Assembly (NCBI RefSeq): GCF_022549215.1
Contig: NZ_JAKZFC010000001.1
Location: 744,001-808,000, forward strand
From: Solibacillus palustris
Lineage (GTDB): Bacteria; Bacillota; Bacilli; Bacillales_A; Planococcaceae
Reading direction: 5' to 3'
DNA: 64,000 bases
Position 1 is the first letter of the stretch. Each line of letters opens with the position of its first letter. Positions 8,520-17,164 of the stretch are shown here, piece after piece. Position numbers and translations under genes: made by a program. Below the pieces are notes generated by a model. The model had not been told where the DNA came from. It saw only the letters and a program-made list of their open reading frames with translations, and did not search any database.

Positions 8520-8934
8520 TAAATTATTAACGATTATGCTCATTATCTTAGTGACGATTACGTTAATCGGTGTTATCGTGGTAGTGTTATTAACACAACT
8601 CGACAAAGGAGAAGCCAAAGGTCCAACAATCGATGAAATTGTTGAATCTAAGGTGGACATCCCAGAAATCACGACGAATTTAGCGGATGGAAGCTTTGTA
8701 CGAGTTTCAGTAACACTCCAAGCATCAGACAAAGAAGCTGGTGAAGAGTTATTAAAACGTGATTTCCAAGTGAAAAATCTCCTTATCCAAGAACTTTCTG
8801 AAATGGAAGAAGAAGCTTTAAAAGGAAAACAAGGTAAAGTTACATTCCAAAATGCCATTAAATCGCAAGTAAATGAGTTAATGCAAAATGGTGAAGTAAC
8901 ACAAGTGTACATTACTTCTTATGTACTTCAATAA
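8509..8934 (+). CDS. fliL: FliL, flagellar basal-body-associated protein
   Basis: FliL is a single-pass membrane protein that surrounds and stabilises the MotAB stator. The 141-aa product has one N-terminal transmembrane helix (residues about 6-28, LLTIMLIILVTITLIGVIVV) and a periplasm-facing domain with the family pattern (TNLADGSFVRVSVTLQ). The start at ATG 8509 follows AAGAGGTG at a proper distance. The in-frame GTG at 8500 lies within the SD. It overlaps the end of swrD and precedes fliM by 45 bp. Confidence 0.93.
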   Translation: MKNNKLLTIMLIILVTITLIGVIVVVLLTQLDKGEAKGPTIDEIVESKVDIPEITTNLADGSFVRVSVTLQASDKEAGEELLKRDFQVKNLLIQELSEMEEEALKGKQGKVTFQNAIKSQVNELMQNGEVTQVYITSYVLQ

Positions 8935-8979
8935 CCGATTCAATTACAACTTGAATCATCATGAAATGGAGGTGGGCAA

Positions 8980-9975
8980 ATGGCGGGAGATATAATGTCA
9001 CAGTCTGAGATTGATGCGCTTTTATCTGCTATCTCAACTGGCGAAATGTCAGCAGCAGACATGAAAAAAGACGAAGAAACACGCAAAGTAAAAGTATATG
9101 ACTTTAAACGCGCGCTTCGTTTCTCAAAAGACCAAATCCGAAGTTTGACCCGAATACACGAAAACTTTGCTCGCCTGTTAACAACATTCTTTTCAGCACA
9201 GCTAAGAAGCTATGTTCAAATAACAGTAGCATCGGTTGACCAAATTCCTTTTGAAGAATTTGTTCGTTCCATTCCGAATATGACCTTAATTAACGTATTC
9301 GAAGTACCACCACTAGATGGCAATATTTTAATGGAAATCAATCCGAATATCGCCTACTCTATGTTAGATCGAATAATGGGTGGTACCGGTACGAGTCATA
9401 GCAACGTGGATAATTTAACTGAAATTGAAACAAAAATAATGACGAATCTATTCGAGCGTTCTTTCGACAATTTACGTGAGGCCTGGGAAAATATCGCAGA
9501 AATTGACCCGATGCTTGTAGAATTAGAAGTGAATCCTCAATTCTTACAAATGATATCGCCTAATGAAACGGTTGTCGTTATTTCGTTAAATACGATTATT
9601 GGTGAAACAACAGGGATGATTAATATTTGTATTCCTCACGTAGTACTTGAGCCGATCGTGCCTAACTTATCAGTTCGTTATTGGATGCAAACTAACACAA
9701 AAGAAATGTCTCCAGAGCAAACTAAAATGCTTGAAACACGCGTGAAACAAGCAAATTTACCAGTCATTGCTGAATTAGGAACAACGGATATTACGATTGA
9801 AGATTTCTTAATGATGGCAATGGGGGATGTCATTCAATTAGATCAAAAAATTGAAAACCCATTAACATTAAAAGTCGGGAACTTACCGAAGTTCACCGTA
9901 CAGCCAGGTAAATTAAATAAAAAAATGGCTGTTCAAATTATCGACCCTTTGAAAGGAGGAGACGAAGATGAGTGA
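8980..9975 (+). CDS. fliM: FliM, flagellar motor switch protein
   Basis: FliM is the C-ring switch component that binds phosphorylated CheY through its N-terminus. The EIDALL-type CheY-binding peptide is present (MSQSEIDALLSAI). It is followed by the CheC-like middle domain (FARLLTTFFSAQLRSYVQ; NILMEINPNIAYSMLDRIMG) and a C-terminal SpoA/FliN-like domain (about 255-325). The 331-aa length is normal. The start has GGAGGTGG upstream. It overlaps fliY by 8 bp. Confidence 0.97.
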   Translation: MAGDIMSQSEIDALLSAISTGEMSAADMKKDEETRKVKVYDFKRALRFSKDQIRSLTRIHENFARLLTTFFSAQLRSYVQITVASVDQIPFEEFVRSIPNMTLINVFEVPPLDGNILMEINPNIAYSMLDRIMGGTGTSHSNVDNLTEIETKIMTNLFERSFDNLREAWENIAEIDPMLVELEVNPQFLQMISPNETVVVISLNTIIGETTGMINICIPHVVLEPIVPNLSVRYWMQTNTKEMSPEQTKMLETRVKQANLPVIAELGTTDITIEDFLMMAMGDVIQLDQKIENPLTLKVGNLPKFTVQPGKLNKKMAVQIIDPLKGGDEDE

Positions 9976-11200
9976 TGAAATGCTCTCCCAAGAAGAAATT
10001 GAGGCTCTATTAAGGGGCGAGACATTAGAGGATGTTCCTGCTGCTAGCCAAAGTGTAGAAACAGAAGAAATTAAAGTTGAAGATCATTTAAGTCCAATAG
10101 AAATTGATGCATTAGGTGAGGTTGGAAATATATCTTTCGGTAGTTCGGCTACCGCACTTTCGTCTTTACTAGGACAAAAAGTTGATATTACTACACCTAG
10201 TATTGCAATGATAAATCGAAATCGTCTGGAACATGAATTCCCACATCCGTATGTTGCCATTCAAGTGGAATACACAATTGGATTATCGGGTATGAACTTA
10301 TTGGTAATCAAACAATCGGATGCAGCAATTATTGCAGACTTAATGCTAGGTGGAGATGGGTTAAATCCTAAACCAGAATTAAGTGAAATTCAATTAAGTG
10401 CTGTACAAGAAGCAATGAATCAAATGATGGGTTCTGCTGCAACATCGATGTCTACTATGTTTAACCAAAAGGTCGATATTTCGCCACCTTCAATCGATTT
10501 AATGAATATTTCGAAAAATGAAGGTGCTGATAATATCCCGCCAGATGATCTATTGGTGAAAATTTCATTCCGATTACGAATTGGTGAGTTAATCGATTCA
10601 AATTTAATGCAACTATTACCTTTAAAATTTAGTAAAAAAGTAGTAAAGTCATTAATGGGAGAGACTGATGAACCAGTAGCTACTATAGCGCCAGCACCAC
10701 CGACACCAGCTATACAATCTGTACCTCAGTCAGAGCCAGTACAACAGCCTGTTCAGCAACCAATGCAACAACCGGTTTACCAACAACCAATGTATGAACA
10801 ACCAATGCAACAACCGATGTACCAGCAACCAATGTATCAACAGCCAATGCAGCAGCAACCGGTGTATCAAGCACCACCTGCCAATATTCAACAAGCTCAA
10901 TTTGCAAGCTTCGATTCAGCGAATATTTCGCAAACTGAAGCACGCAATTTGAATATGTTACTAGATATTCCATTACAAGTAACTGTAGAGCTGGGGCGTA
11001 CAAAACGCTCAGTAAAAGAGATTTTAGAGCTTTCTAGTGGTTCAATTATTGAGCTTGATAAACTTGCAGGTGAGCCTGTTGATATTTTAGTGAACAGTCG
11101 CTTAATTGCGAAAGGCGAAGTTGTAGTAATTGATGAGAACTTCGGTGTTCGAATCACAGATATTTTAAGTCAAGCAGATCGCTTGAACAATTTAAGATAG
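9968..11200 (+). CDS. fliY: FliY, motor switch phosphatase (CheC-like + FliN domain)
   Basis: FliY replaces FliN in Bacilli. It is both a C-ring component and a CheY-P phosphatase. It begins with a FliM-like peptide (MLSQEEIEALLRG). It carries two CheC-type phosphatase motifs of the E-x-x-N form (ALGEVGNISFGSSATAL and AVQEAMNQMMGSAATSM). A long Gln/Pro/Met/Tyr linker follows, and then a C-terminal SpoA/FliN domain (LDIPLQVTVELGRTKRS). Length is 410 aa. The linker at about 255-298 is a degenerate tandem repeat (see 10738-10870). Confidence 0.96.
   Translation: MSDEMLSQEEIEALLRGETLEDVPAASQSVETEEIKVEDHLSPIEIDALGEVGNISFGSSATALSSLLGQKVDITTPSIAMINRNRLEHEFPHPYVAIQVEYTIGLSGMNLLVIKQSDAAIIADLMLGGDGLNPKPELSEIQLSAVQEAMNQMMGSAATSMSTMFNQKVDISPPSIDLMNISKNEGADNIPPDDLLVKISFRLRIGELIDSNLMQLLPLKFSKKVVKSLMGETDEPVATIAPAPPTPAIQSVPQSEPVQQPVQQPMQQPVYQQPMYEQPMQQPMYQQPMYQQPMQQQPVYQAPPANIQQAQFASFDSANISQTEARNLNMLLDIPLQVTVELGRTKRSVKEILELSSGSIIELDKLAGEPVDILVNSRLIAKGEVVVIDENFGVRITDILSQADRLNNLR
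10738..10870 (+). repeat. In-gene tandem repeat encoding the FliY Q/P/M/Y linker
   Basis: Within fliY, short units such as CAACCAATGCAACAACC and CAGCAACCAATGTATCA recur and encode repeated QQPM / QQPMY blocks. The reading frame is kept throughout. The stretch joins the phosphatase half to the FliN-like domain and is a likely site of length variation between strains. Confidence 0.8.
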
Positions 11201-11224
11201 TTTTCTAATTGGAGGAATCAGAAT

Positions 11225-11587
11225 ATGTCTAAAAAGATTTTAATTGTTGACGATGCAGCTTTTATGCGCATGATGATTAAGGATATTTTAACGAAAAATG
11301 GTTTTGAAGTTATAGGGGAAGCAGCAGACGGATTACAAGCTGTAGAAAAGTACAATGAATTACGTCCTGATTTAGTAACAATGGATATTACAATGCCTGA
11401 AATGGACGGTATCGCAGCATTAAAAGCGATTAAAGGTACAGACCCAGGTGCAGTAGTAATTATGTGTTCAGCAATGGGGCAACAAGCAATGGTTATCGAT
11501 GCGATTCAAGCCGGCGCAAAAGACTTCATTGTAAAACCATTCCAAGCTGATCGTGTAATCGAAGCAATTCAAAAAGCTTTAGGTTGA
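11225..11587 (+). CDS. cheY: CheY, chemotaxis response regulator
   Basis: This is a stand-alone receiver domain. CheA phosphorylates it, and CheY-P binds FliM/FliY to set motor rotation. Its 120 aa show the acidic pocket D9/D10, phospho-acceptor D54 (VTMDITMPEMDG), the Ser of the MCSAMG block and the invariant Lys in IVKPF. The start has GGAGG upstream. Its position inside the flagellar block after fliY, away from cheA, is the B. subtilis arrangement. Confidence 0.97.
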   Translation: MSKKILIVDDAAFMRMMIKDILTKNGFEVIGEAADGLQAVEKYNELRPDLVTMDITMPEMDGIAALKAIKGTDPGAVVIMCSAMGQQAMVIDAIQAGAKDFIVKPFQADRVIEAIQKALG

Positions 11588-11591
11588 TCTT

Positions 11592-12275
11592 ATGCAAGCA
11601 AAAAACTCATTTCGAATTTGGCTAGTTGTTGGAATAGTATGGTTAACTGTGCTGTTCTCACCAATTTCAAATGGCACTTTTGCGATGGTAAGTAACGTAT
11701 ACGACGACTGTAATGAAAACCCTGAATTATGTTCAGATGAAAACATTTCAAAAGACAACTCAACAGATGCCGAAACAGAATCTACTGAGTCGGCATCTGT
11801 TAGTGTAGGGGTATGGGACTACATAAAAATCGTATTAGCTCTTGCATTTGTCATTGGGCTATTATTAGTAATTATTAAATTTTTAAATAAGCGTAACTTA
11901 GCGTATCAACAAAATACCATAATCAAAAACATTGGTGGTTTGTCTATAGGACAGCAAAAATCCGTACAATTATTACATATCGGTAAACGAATTTATGTAG
12001 TCGGTGTAGGGGAAGATATCCAATTGATTAAAGAAATTGAATCTGCTGAAGAAGTTGAACAATTACTGTACCAAATTGAGCAAGGTCAAAAAATGGTGAT
12101 AACACAACCATATATTACGGAATTATTTAAGAAATTCTCAAAAAAAGATCAGCCAAAAGATATTTCGAATAGTCCAAAATTTAATGACATGTTTAGTGAA
12201 AAATTAGATGAAATCAAACAACAACGAAGTGATGAATTAGAGCGTTGGAAAGAACAGGAGCGTGATAATCGATGA
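11592..12275 (+). CDS. fliZ: FliZ/FliO, flagellar export gate assembly protein
   Basis: The B. subtilis-type FliZ is a FliO homologue that assists assembly of the FliP/Q/R export gate. The 227-aa product has an N-terminal signal-like hydrophobic segment (residues about 8-25), a polar acidic stretch, a second membrane helix at about 75-98 (IVLALAFVIGLLLVIIKFL), then the FliO cytoplasmic domain (IGGLSIGQQKSVQLLHIGKR). It begins 4 bp after cheY and overlaps fliP by 4 bp. Its ribosome-binding site is weak, so translation may depend on coupling. Confidence 0.9.
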   Translation: MQAKNSFRIWLVVGIVWLTVLFSPISNGTFAMVSNVYDDCNENPELCSDENISKDNSTDAETESTESASVSVGVWDYIKIVLALAFVIGLLLVIIKFLNKRNLAYQQNTIIKNIGGLSIGQQKSVQLLHIGKRIYVVGVGEDIQLIKEIESAEEVEQLLYQIEQGQKMVITQPYITELFKKFSKKDQPKDISNSPKFNDMFSEKLDEIKQQRSDELERWKEQERDNR

Positions 12276-12937
12276 ACGATCTGCTGTCTGTTTTTTCAGA
12301 AAGTGATCCGAGTAATGTTTCGACATCGGTTACGCTTTTATTCCTACTGACAGTCCTCTCATTAGCACCAAGTATTCTCATTCTAATGACGTCGTTTGCA
12401 CGTATTGTAATTGTCCTTTCTTTTACACGTACGGCACTTGCAACAAACCAAATGCCCCCAAACCAAGTAATTATTGGTTTGGCATTATTTTTAACATTCT
12501 TTATTATGGCACCAACTTTTTCTGAGGTGAATGAGCAAGCGCTTCAGCCATTATTCGATGAAGAAATCGGATTAGAAGAGGCATATGAGCGAGCGACAAT
12601 ACCTTTTAAAGAGTTTATGGCAAAACATACAAGACAAAAGGACTTAGAGCTGTTTTTAGCATATAACGAAGCAGAATATCCAGAAACGATTGAGGAAATT
12701 TCGTTAACATATCTAGTACCAGCCTTTGCCTTAAGTGAAATTAAAACAGCATTTCAAATGGGCTTTATGATTTTCATTCCATTTTTAGTTATTGACATGG
12801 TCGTTGCAAGTACGCTTATGTCAATGGGGATGATGATGTTGCCTCCAGTAATGATTTCACTACCATTTAAAATTTTATTATTTGTACTCGTTGATGGTTG
12901 GTATTTAGTAATGAAATCTTTACTTCAAAGTTTTTAG
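12272..12937 (+). CDS. fliP: FliP, flagellar export gate protein
   Basis: FliP is the main subunit of the FliP5Q4R1 export gate in the MS-ring. The 221-aa protein has the family blocks ILMTSFARIVIVLSFTR, FLTFFIMAPTF and, towards the C-terminus, DMVVASTLMSMGMMMLPP. About four membrane segments are apparent. It is translationally coupled to fliZ (ATGA overlap). The N-terminal cleaved signal seen in some homologues is not obvious here. Confidence 0.97.
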   Translation: MNDLLSVFSESDPSNVSTSVTLLFLLTVLSLAPSILILMTSFARIVIVLSFTRTALATNQMPPNQVIIGLALFLTFFIMAPTFSEVNEQALQPLFDEEIGLEEAYERATIPFKEFMAKHTRQKDLELFLAYNEAEYPETIEEISLTYLVPAFALSEIKTAFQMGFMIFIPFLVIDMVVASTLMSMGMMMLPPVMISLPFKILLFVLVDGWYLVMKSLLQSF

Positions 12938-12950
12938 GGGATGATACAAA

Positions 12951-13220
12951 ATGACACAAGAAATGGTCATTGCAATTGCAGAAAACGCAGTGTTTACGGT
13001 ATTAATTGTCTCAGGACCACTATTGTTGGTCGCATTAATATCAGGCTTAATCGTAAGTATTTTTCAGGCAACAACTTCGATTCAAGAGCAAACATTAGCG
13101 TTCGTACCAAAAATTGTCGCTGTGTTAGTAGCGCTCATTTTTTTTGGACCGTTTATGATTTCGAGAATGACAGATTATTTTTATGGCATTTTAAATAATT
13201 TAGTGCGATTTATTGGGTGA
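12951..13220 (+). CDS. fliQ: FliQ, flagellar export gate protein
   Basis: FliQ is the small two-helix subunit of the export gate. The 89-aa product has two hydrophobic helices (about 14-37 and 50-75) separated by the conserved loop SIFQATTSIQEQTLAFVPK. The start at ATG 12951 follows AGGGGATGAT. An overlapping ORF in another frame starting at 12941 lacks family features and is ignored. It sits between fliP and fliR as usual. Confidence 0.96.
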   Translation: MTQEMVIAIAENAVFTVLIVSGPLLLVALISGLIVSIFQATTSIQEQTLAFVPKIVAVLVALIFFGPFMISRMTDYFYGILNNLVRFIG

Positions 13221-13224
13221 ATAG

Positions 13225-14010
13225 ATGACAGAGCTACTTGACGTATTGCCTAATATATCGATTTTATTATTAATTGTGGTTCGGGTTTCTGCATTTTTTG
13301 TATCAGTCCCTTTATTTTCATATCGAACAATTCCTCAACAAGTTCGAATTGTTCTAGCGGTTGCGTTAGCATGGATGATGTATTATACATTCGACATAGA
13401 GCCATTTGAAATTAATGGAGAATACATATTGCTCGTTTTAAAAGAAGCGTTGATTGGATTGATGCTAGGCTTAGCTGCCACAATGGTTATGTCGGCTATA
13501 CAGATTGCTGGTGGCTTCATAGACTTCCAAATGGGATTTGCCATGGCTAACATTATCGATCCACAAACGGGTACACAATCGCCTTTAATGGGGCAATTTT
13601 TAAACTTTCTCTCACTTCTATTATTACTTACTATAAATGGCCATCATCTAATTTTAGATGGCATTTATTATAGTTATCAGTTTATGCCAATGGATCAATT
13701 TTTCCCTAATTTTGGGGAAGAAGAAACTGTACTTTTTATTATGAAAATGTTTGTCGCTGTTTTTGCTATAGCGTTTCAAATGTCAGCTCCAATAGTTGCA
13801 ACACTATTTTTAGTAACGTTAGCGTTAGGGATTACTGGGAAAACTGTTCCTCAAATGAATATTTTCGTTATTGGTTTCCCGATTAAAATCGCAGTTGGCT
13901 TTCTTGTCTTAATCGTCACTATGGGTGTATTAGTTGGAGTTATGAAAGAACTAATTGAATATATGATTATTTCTTTACGTGATTTAATGGTTATTTTAGG
14001 TGGTGAATAG
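13225..14010 (+). CDS. fliR: FliR, flagellar export gate protein
   Basis: FliR is the single-copy subunit that caps the FliP/FliQ helical gate. The 261-aa protein has about six membrane helices and the conserved block GGFIDFQMGFAMANIIDPQT. A further family segment is IVATLFLVTLALGITGKTVP. It starts 4 bp after fliQ. Its end lies 1 bp before the preferred flhB start. Confidence 0.96.
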   Translation: MTELLDVLPNISILLLIVVRVSAFFVSVPLFSYRTIPQQVRIVLAVALAWMMYYTFDIEPFEINGEYILLVLKEALIGLMLGLAATMVMSAIQIAGGFIDFQMGFAMANIIDPQTGTQSPLMGQFLNFLSLLLLLTINGHHLILDGIYYSYQFMPMDQFFPNFGEEETVLFIMKMFVAVFAIAFQMSAPIVATLFLVTLALGITGKTVPQMNIFVIGFPIKIAVGFLVLIVTMGVLVGVMKELIEYMIISLRDLMVILGGE

Positions 14011-14011
14011 C

Positions 14012-15106
14012 GTGGATATGAAGCTATTAGTATTGTTAGATCTTCAGTTTTTTGCAGGTGAAAAAACGGAGAAGGCGACACCAAAAAAGCGACAAGATGC
14101 ACGTAAAAAAGGACAAGTTTTAAAAAGCCAAGATGTAACGGCAGCCGTGTTATTGTTAATTACCTTTTTCTTTTTGCTATTTTTTGCGCCATTTATGTTT
14201 GAGGGTGTAAAAGGCTTTTTATTGCAGGCGCTAAACCGCAATCTTTTAATTGAAACATTAAATGAAGATACTGTCATGGATATGTATGTGGAGTCCTTAA
14301 AGGAAATGGCGATTATTACGTTACCAATAATGCTGGTTGCTATGATTGCAGGTATTGGAGCTAACTTTTTTCAGTTTGGCTTATTATTTTCAACAGAGAC
14401 ATTAAAACTTGATTTAAAAAAGATGGACCCGATTAAAGGGATTAAAAAAATTATTTCAGTTCGTGCGATTGTCAACTTAGTGAAATCCTTATTAAAGGTT
14501 ACGTTAATTGGCGCGGTTACGACGATTGTTATTATTGTTTATTTAGAAGAAGTTCTTTCGTTAGCGTTACATAGTCCCGGACAAATTTTAGCAACAGTTG
14601 CATATTTATCGGCTATTATGGGCATTGCGGCTTCGCTAATGTTAGTCGCCATCGCGTTATTTGACTACATTTACGAACGTTTCGAATATGAAAAGCAATT
14701 GAAGATGTCTAAGCAAGATATTAAAGATGAGTACAAAAACTCAGAAGGAGATCCGCTTATTAAATCAAAAATAAAGCAGCGTCAACGTGAAATGGCGATG
14801 CGCCGTATGATGCAAGAAATTCCTTCAGCGGACGTTGTTATTACAAACCCGACGCACTATGCAATTGCGTTAAAGTATGATGAAAATGAAATGGATGCAC
14901 CAAGAGTTGTTGCGAAAGGTACGGATTTTGTAGCGCAAAAAATAAAAATGATTGCAAAAGAACATGATGTCATTATGGTTGAGAATCGACCATTGGCACG
15001 CGCTATGTACGATCAAGTGGAAATAGGACAAGCTGTACCAGAGGAATTTTTCAAAGCGGTGGCAGAGGTTCTTGCTTACGTATATCGTATTAAGCGCAAA
15101 ATTTAA
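14012..15106 (+). CDS. flhB: FlhB, export substrate-specificity switch
   Basis: FlhB switches the export apparatus from rod/hook to filament substrates after self-cleavage. The characteristic N-terminus (LQFFAGEKTEKATPKKRQDA) is followed by four membrane helices. The cleavage motif NPTH is at about residue 279 (VVITNPTHYAIAL). I choose GTG at 14012 (364 aa), which has AGGTGG about 8 bases upstream. ATG 14018 is a close alternative, and GTGs at 14000/14003 overlap the SD. Confidence 0.95.
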   Translation: MDMKLLVLLDLQFFAGEKTEKATPKKRQDARKKGQVLKSQDVTAAVLLLITFFFLLFFAPFMFEGVKGFLLQALNRNLLIETLNEDTVMDMYVESLKEMAIITLPIMLVAMIAGIGANFFQFGLLFSTETLKLDLKKMDPIKGIKKIISVRAIVNLVKSLLKVTLIGAVTTIVIIVYLEEVLSLALHSPGQILATVAYLSAIMGIAASLMLVAIALFDYIYERFEYEKQLKMSKQDIKDEYKNSEGDPLIKSKIKQRQREMAMRRMMQEIPSADVVITNPTHYAIALKYDENEMDAPRVVAKGTDFVAQKIKMIAKEHDVIMVENRPLARAMYDQVEIGQAVPEEFFKAVAEVLAYVYRIKRKI

Positions 15107-15130
15107 CGTAGAATTTCAGGAGGGACAACA

Positions 15131-17164
15131 ATGCAAATACGCGACATGGGGGTTTTAGCTGCAGTTATTATGGTTGTAGCAATGCTCATCATCCCTCTCC
15201 CACATTGGTTATTAAGTTTTTTAATTATTGTTAATATAACACTCGCATTACTAGTATTATTAACGGCAATGAATATGAAAGAAGCACTAGACTTCTCAAT
15301 TTTCCCAACCGTTATTTTATTATTAACACTGTTCCGTTTAGCGTTATCTGTTTCGACTACACGTGCAATTTTATCAGAAGGAGATGCAGGTAAAGTAGTT
15401 GAAACATTTGGTAATTTCGTAACGGGCGGAAATATATTAGTCGGTCTCGTAATCTTCTTATTACTCGTTATTATTCAGTTTATCGTAATTACGAAAGGTT
15501 CGGAGCGTGTTGCTGAGGTAGCTGCACGTTTCACATTAGATGCGATGCCAGGTAAACAAATGAGTATTGATGCCGATTTAAATGCTGGTATCATTTCTGA
15601 AAAAGAAGCTCGTGAACGCCGTGAAAAAGTATCTGGCGAAGCAGACTTTTATGGAGCTATGGACGGGGCAACAAAATTCGTAAAAGGGGATGCCATTGCT
15701 TCGATTATCATGGTAGGGATTAACTTACTATTCGGTATGATTATTGGAATGATGCAAATGGATTTAAGCTTTGGCGAGGCGGCAGCTAAATATTCAATGC
15801 TAACAGTCGGTGATGGTCTTGTATCACAAATTCCAGCACTATTAATCTCTACTGCAACGGGTATCGTAGTAACACGTGCTGCCTCAAAAGGGAATCTTGG
15901 TGCAGATATTACAGACCAGCTGTTTGCCCAATCCAAGTTATTATACGTAGCAGGTGCGACGATTTTCTTATTAGGTATATTTACACCAATTCCAGACTGG
16001 ATTACAATTCCAATCGCAATCGCTTTAGCGGTAGGTGCGTACTTAATGGATAATAAAAAAGTCGAAACACCAGAAGAAATTTTGGAGTTCGAAGAAGAAG
16101 TAGCAAGCGATACGATGAAAAGTCCAGAGAATGTTATTAATTTATTGAATGTTGACCCAATTGAATTTGAATTTGGTTACGGGCTTATTCCGTTAGTAGA
16201 TGCAGCACAGGGCGGGGATTTACTGGACCGAGTTGTTATGATTCGTCGTCAGTTAGCACTGGAGCTAGGAATTGTCATTCCTATTGTGCGAATTCGAGAT
16301 AATATTCAGCTTCAACCGAATGAATACCGCATCAAAATAAAGGGCAATGAAATGGCACGTGGCGAACTACTGTTAGACCATTATTTAGCAATGAGCCCTG
16401 GTGACGATGATTCGATTGATGGTATTGATACAATTGAACCTTCATTTGGTCTTCCGGCGAAATGGATTACCGAAGAAGTAAAAGAAGACGCAGAAATGTA
16501 TGGCTATACAGTAGTTGACCCGCCAAGCGTCGTATCTACACACTTAACGGAAATTATCCGTGCAAATGCCCATGAGTTATTAGGTCGACAAGAGACGAAG
16601 CAACTCGTCGATCACTTACGCGAAACACATGCGATATTGGTAGATGATTTAATTCCAACACCACTTTCAATTGGAGAAGTACAAAAAGTATTGGCAAAGA
16701 TATTGCGTGAAAATGTATCTGTCCGTAACTTACCAATTATTTTCGAAACGCTTGCTGATTATGCAAAATTAACGAGTGATACGGATATATTAACGGAATA
16801 TGTTCGTCAGTCATTGGCACGTCAAATTACGGCACAATATGTTGCTGGTCAGCCGGCCTTAAAAGTGATTACAGTTTCAGGAAATGTTGAAAAATTAATA
16901 TCCGATAGTATTCAGCAAACGGATCACGGGAATTATTTAGCAATGGATCCTCAAGAATCACAGTTTGTACTAGAAGCAATTGCAAGAGAAGTAGAGCGTA
17001 TTTCATATATGGAACAATCGCCAATTATTCTATGCTCACCAGGTGTTCGTATGTATTTAAGACAATTAACAGAACGTTATTTCCCTCAAGTTCCGATACT
17101 TTCATATAACGAGCTTGATGCAGCAGTAGAAATTCAAAGTGTAGGGGTGGTGAATGTTGAATGA
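15131..17164 (+). CDS. flhA: FlhA, flagellar export gate protein
   Basis: FlhA forms the nonameric ring beneath the export gate and couples the proton motive force to protein export. The 677-aa protein has about eight N-terminal membrane helices, the FHIPEP-family signature region (FPTVILLLTLFRLALSVSTT; RFTLDAMPGKQMSIDADLNA) and a large cytoplasmic domain from about residue 330. The start follows AGGAGGG. It overlaps flhF by 4 bp. Confidence 0.97.
   Translation: MQIRDMGVLAAVIMVVAMLIIPLPHWLLSFLIIVNITLALLVLLTAMNMKEALDFSIFPTVILLLTLFRLALSVSTTRAILSEGDAGKVVETFGNFVTGGNILVGLVIFLLLVIIQFIVITKGSERVAEVAARFTLDAMPGKQMSIDADLNAGIISEKEARERREKVSGEADFYGAMDGATKFVKGDAIASIIMVGINLLFGMIIGMMQMDLSFGEAAAKYSMLTVGDGLVSQIPALLISTATGIVVTRAASKGNLGADITDQLFAQSKLLYVAGATIFLLGIFTPIPDWITIPIAIALAVGAYLMDNKKVETPEEILEFEEEVASDTMKSPENVINLLNVDPIEFEFGYGLIPLVDAAQGGDLLDRVVMIRRQLALELGIVIPIVRIRDNIQLQPNEYRIKIKGNEMARGELLLDHYLAMSPGDDDSIDGIDTIEPSFGLPAKWITEEVKEDAEMYGYTVVDPPSVVSTHLTEIIRANAHELLGRQETKQLVDHLRETHAILVDDLIPTPLSIGEVQKVLAKILRENVSVRNLPIIFETLADYAKLTSDTDILTEYVRQSLARQITAQYVAGQPALKVITVSGNVEKLISDSIQQTDHGNYLAMDPQESQFVLEAIAREVERISYMEQSPIILCSPGVRMYLRQLTERYFPQVPILSYNELDAAVEIQSVGVVNVE

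Noticed and set aside
8493-8912. 139-aa minus-strand ORF antisense to fliL
   Set aside because: It mirrors the codon structure of fliL, has no SD or family features, and fliL is well supported.
12941-13198. 85-aa plus-strand ORF overlapping fliQ in another frame
   Set aside because: Composition is implausible (Cys/Arg/Asn-rich) and fliQ in the other frame has clear motifs and an SD.
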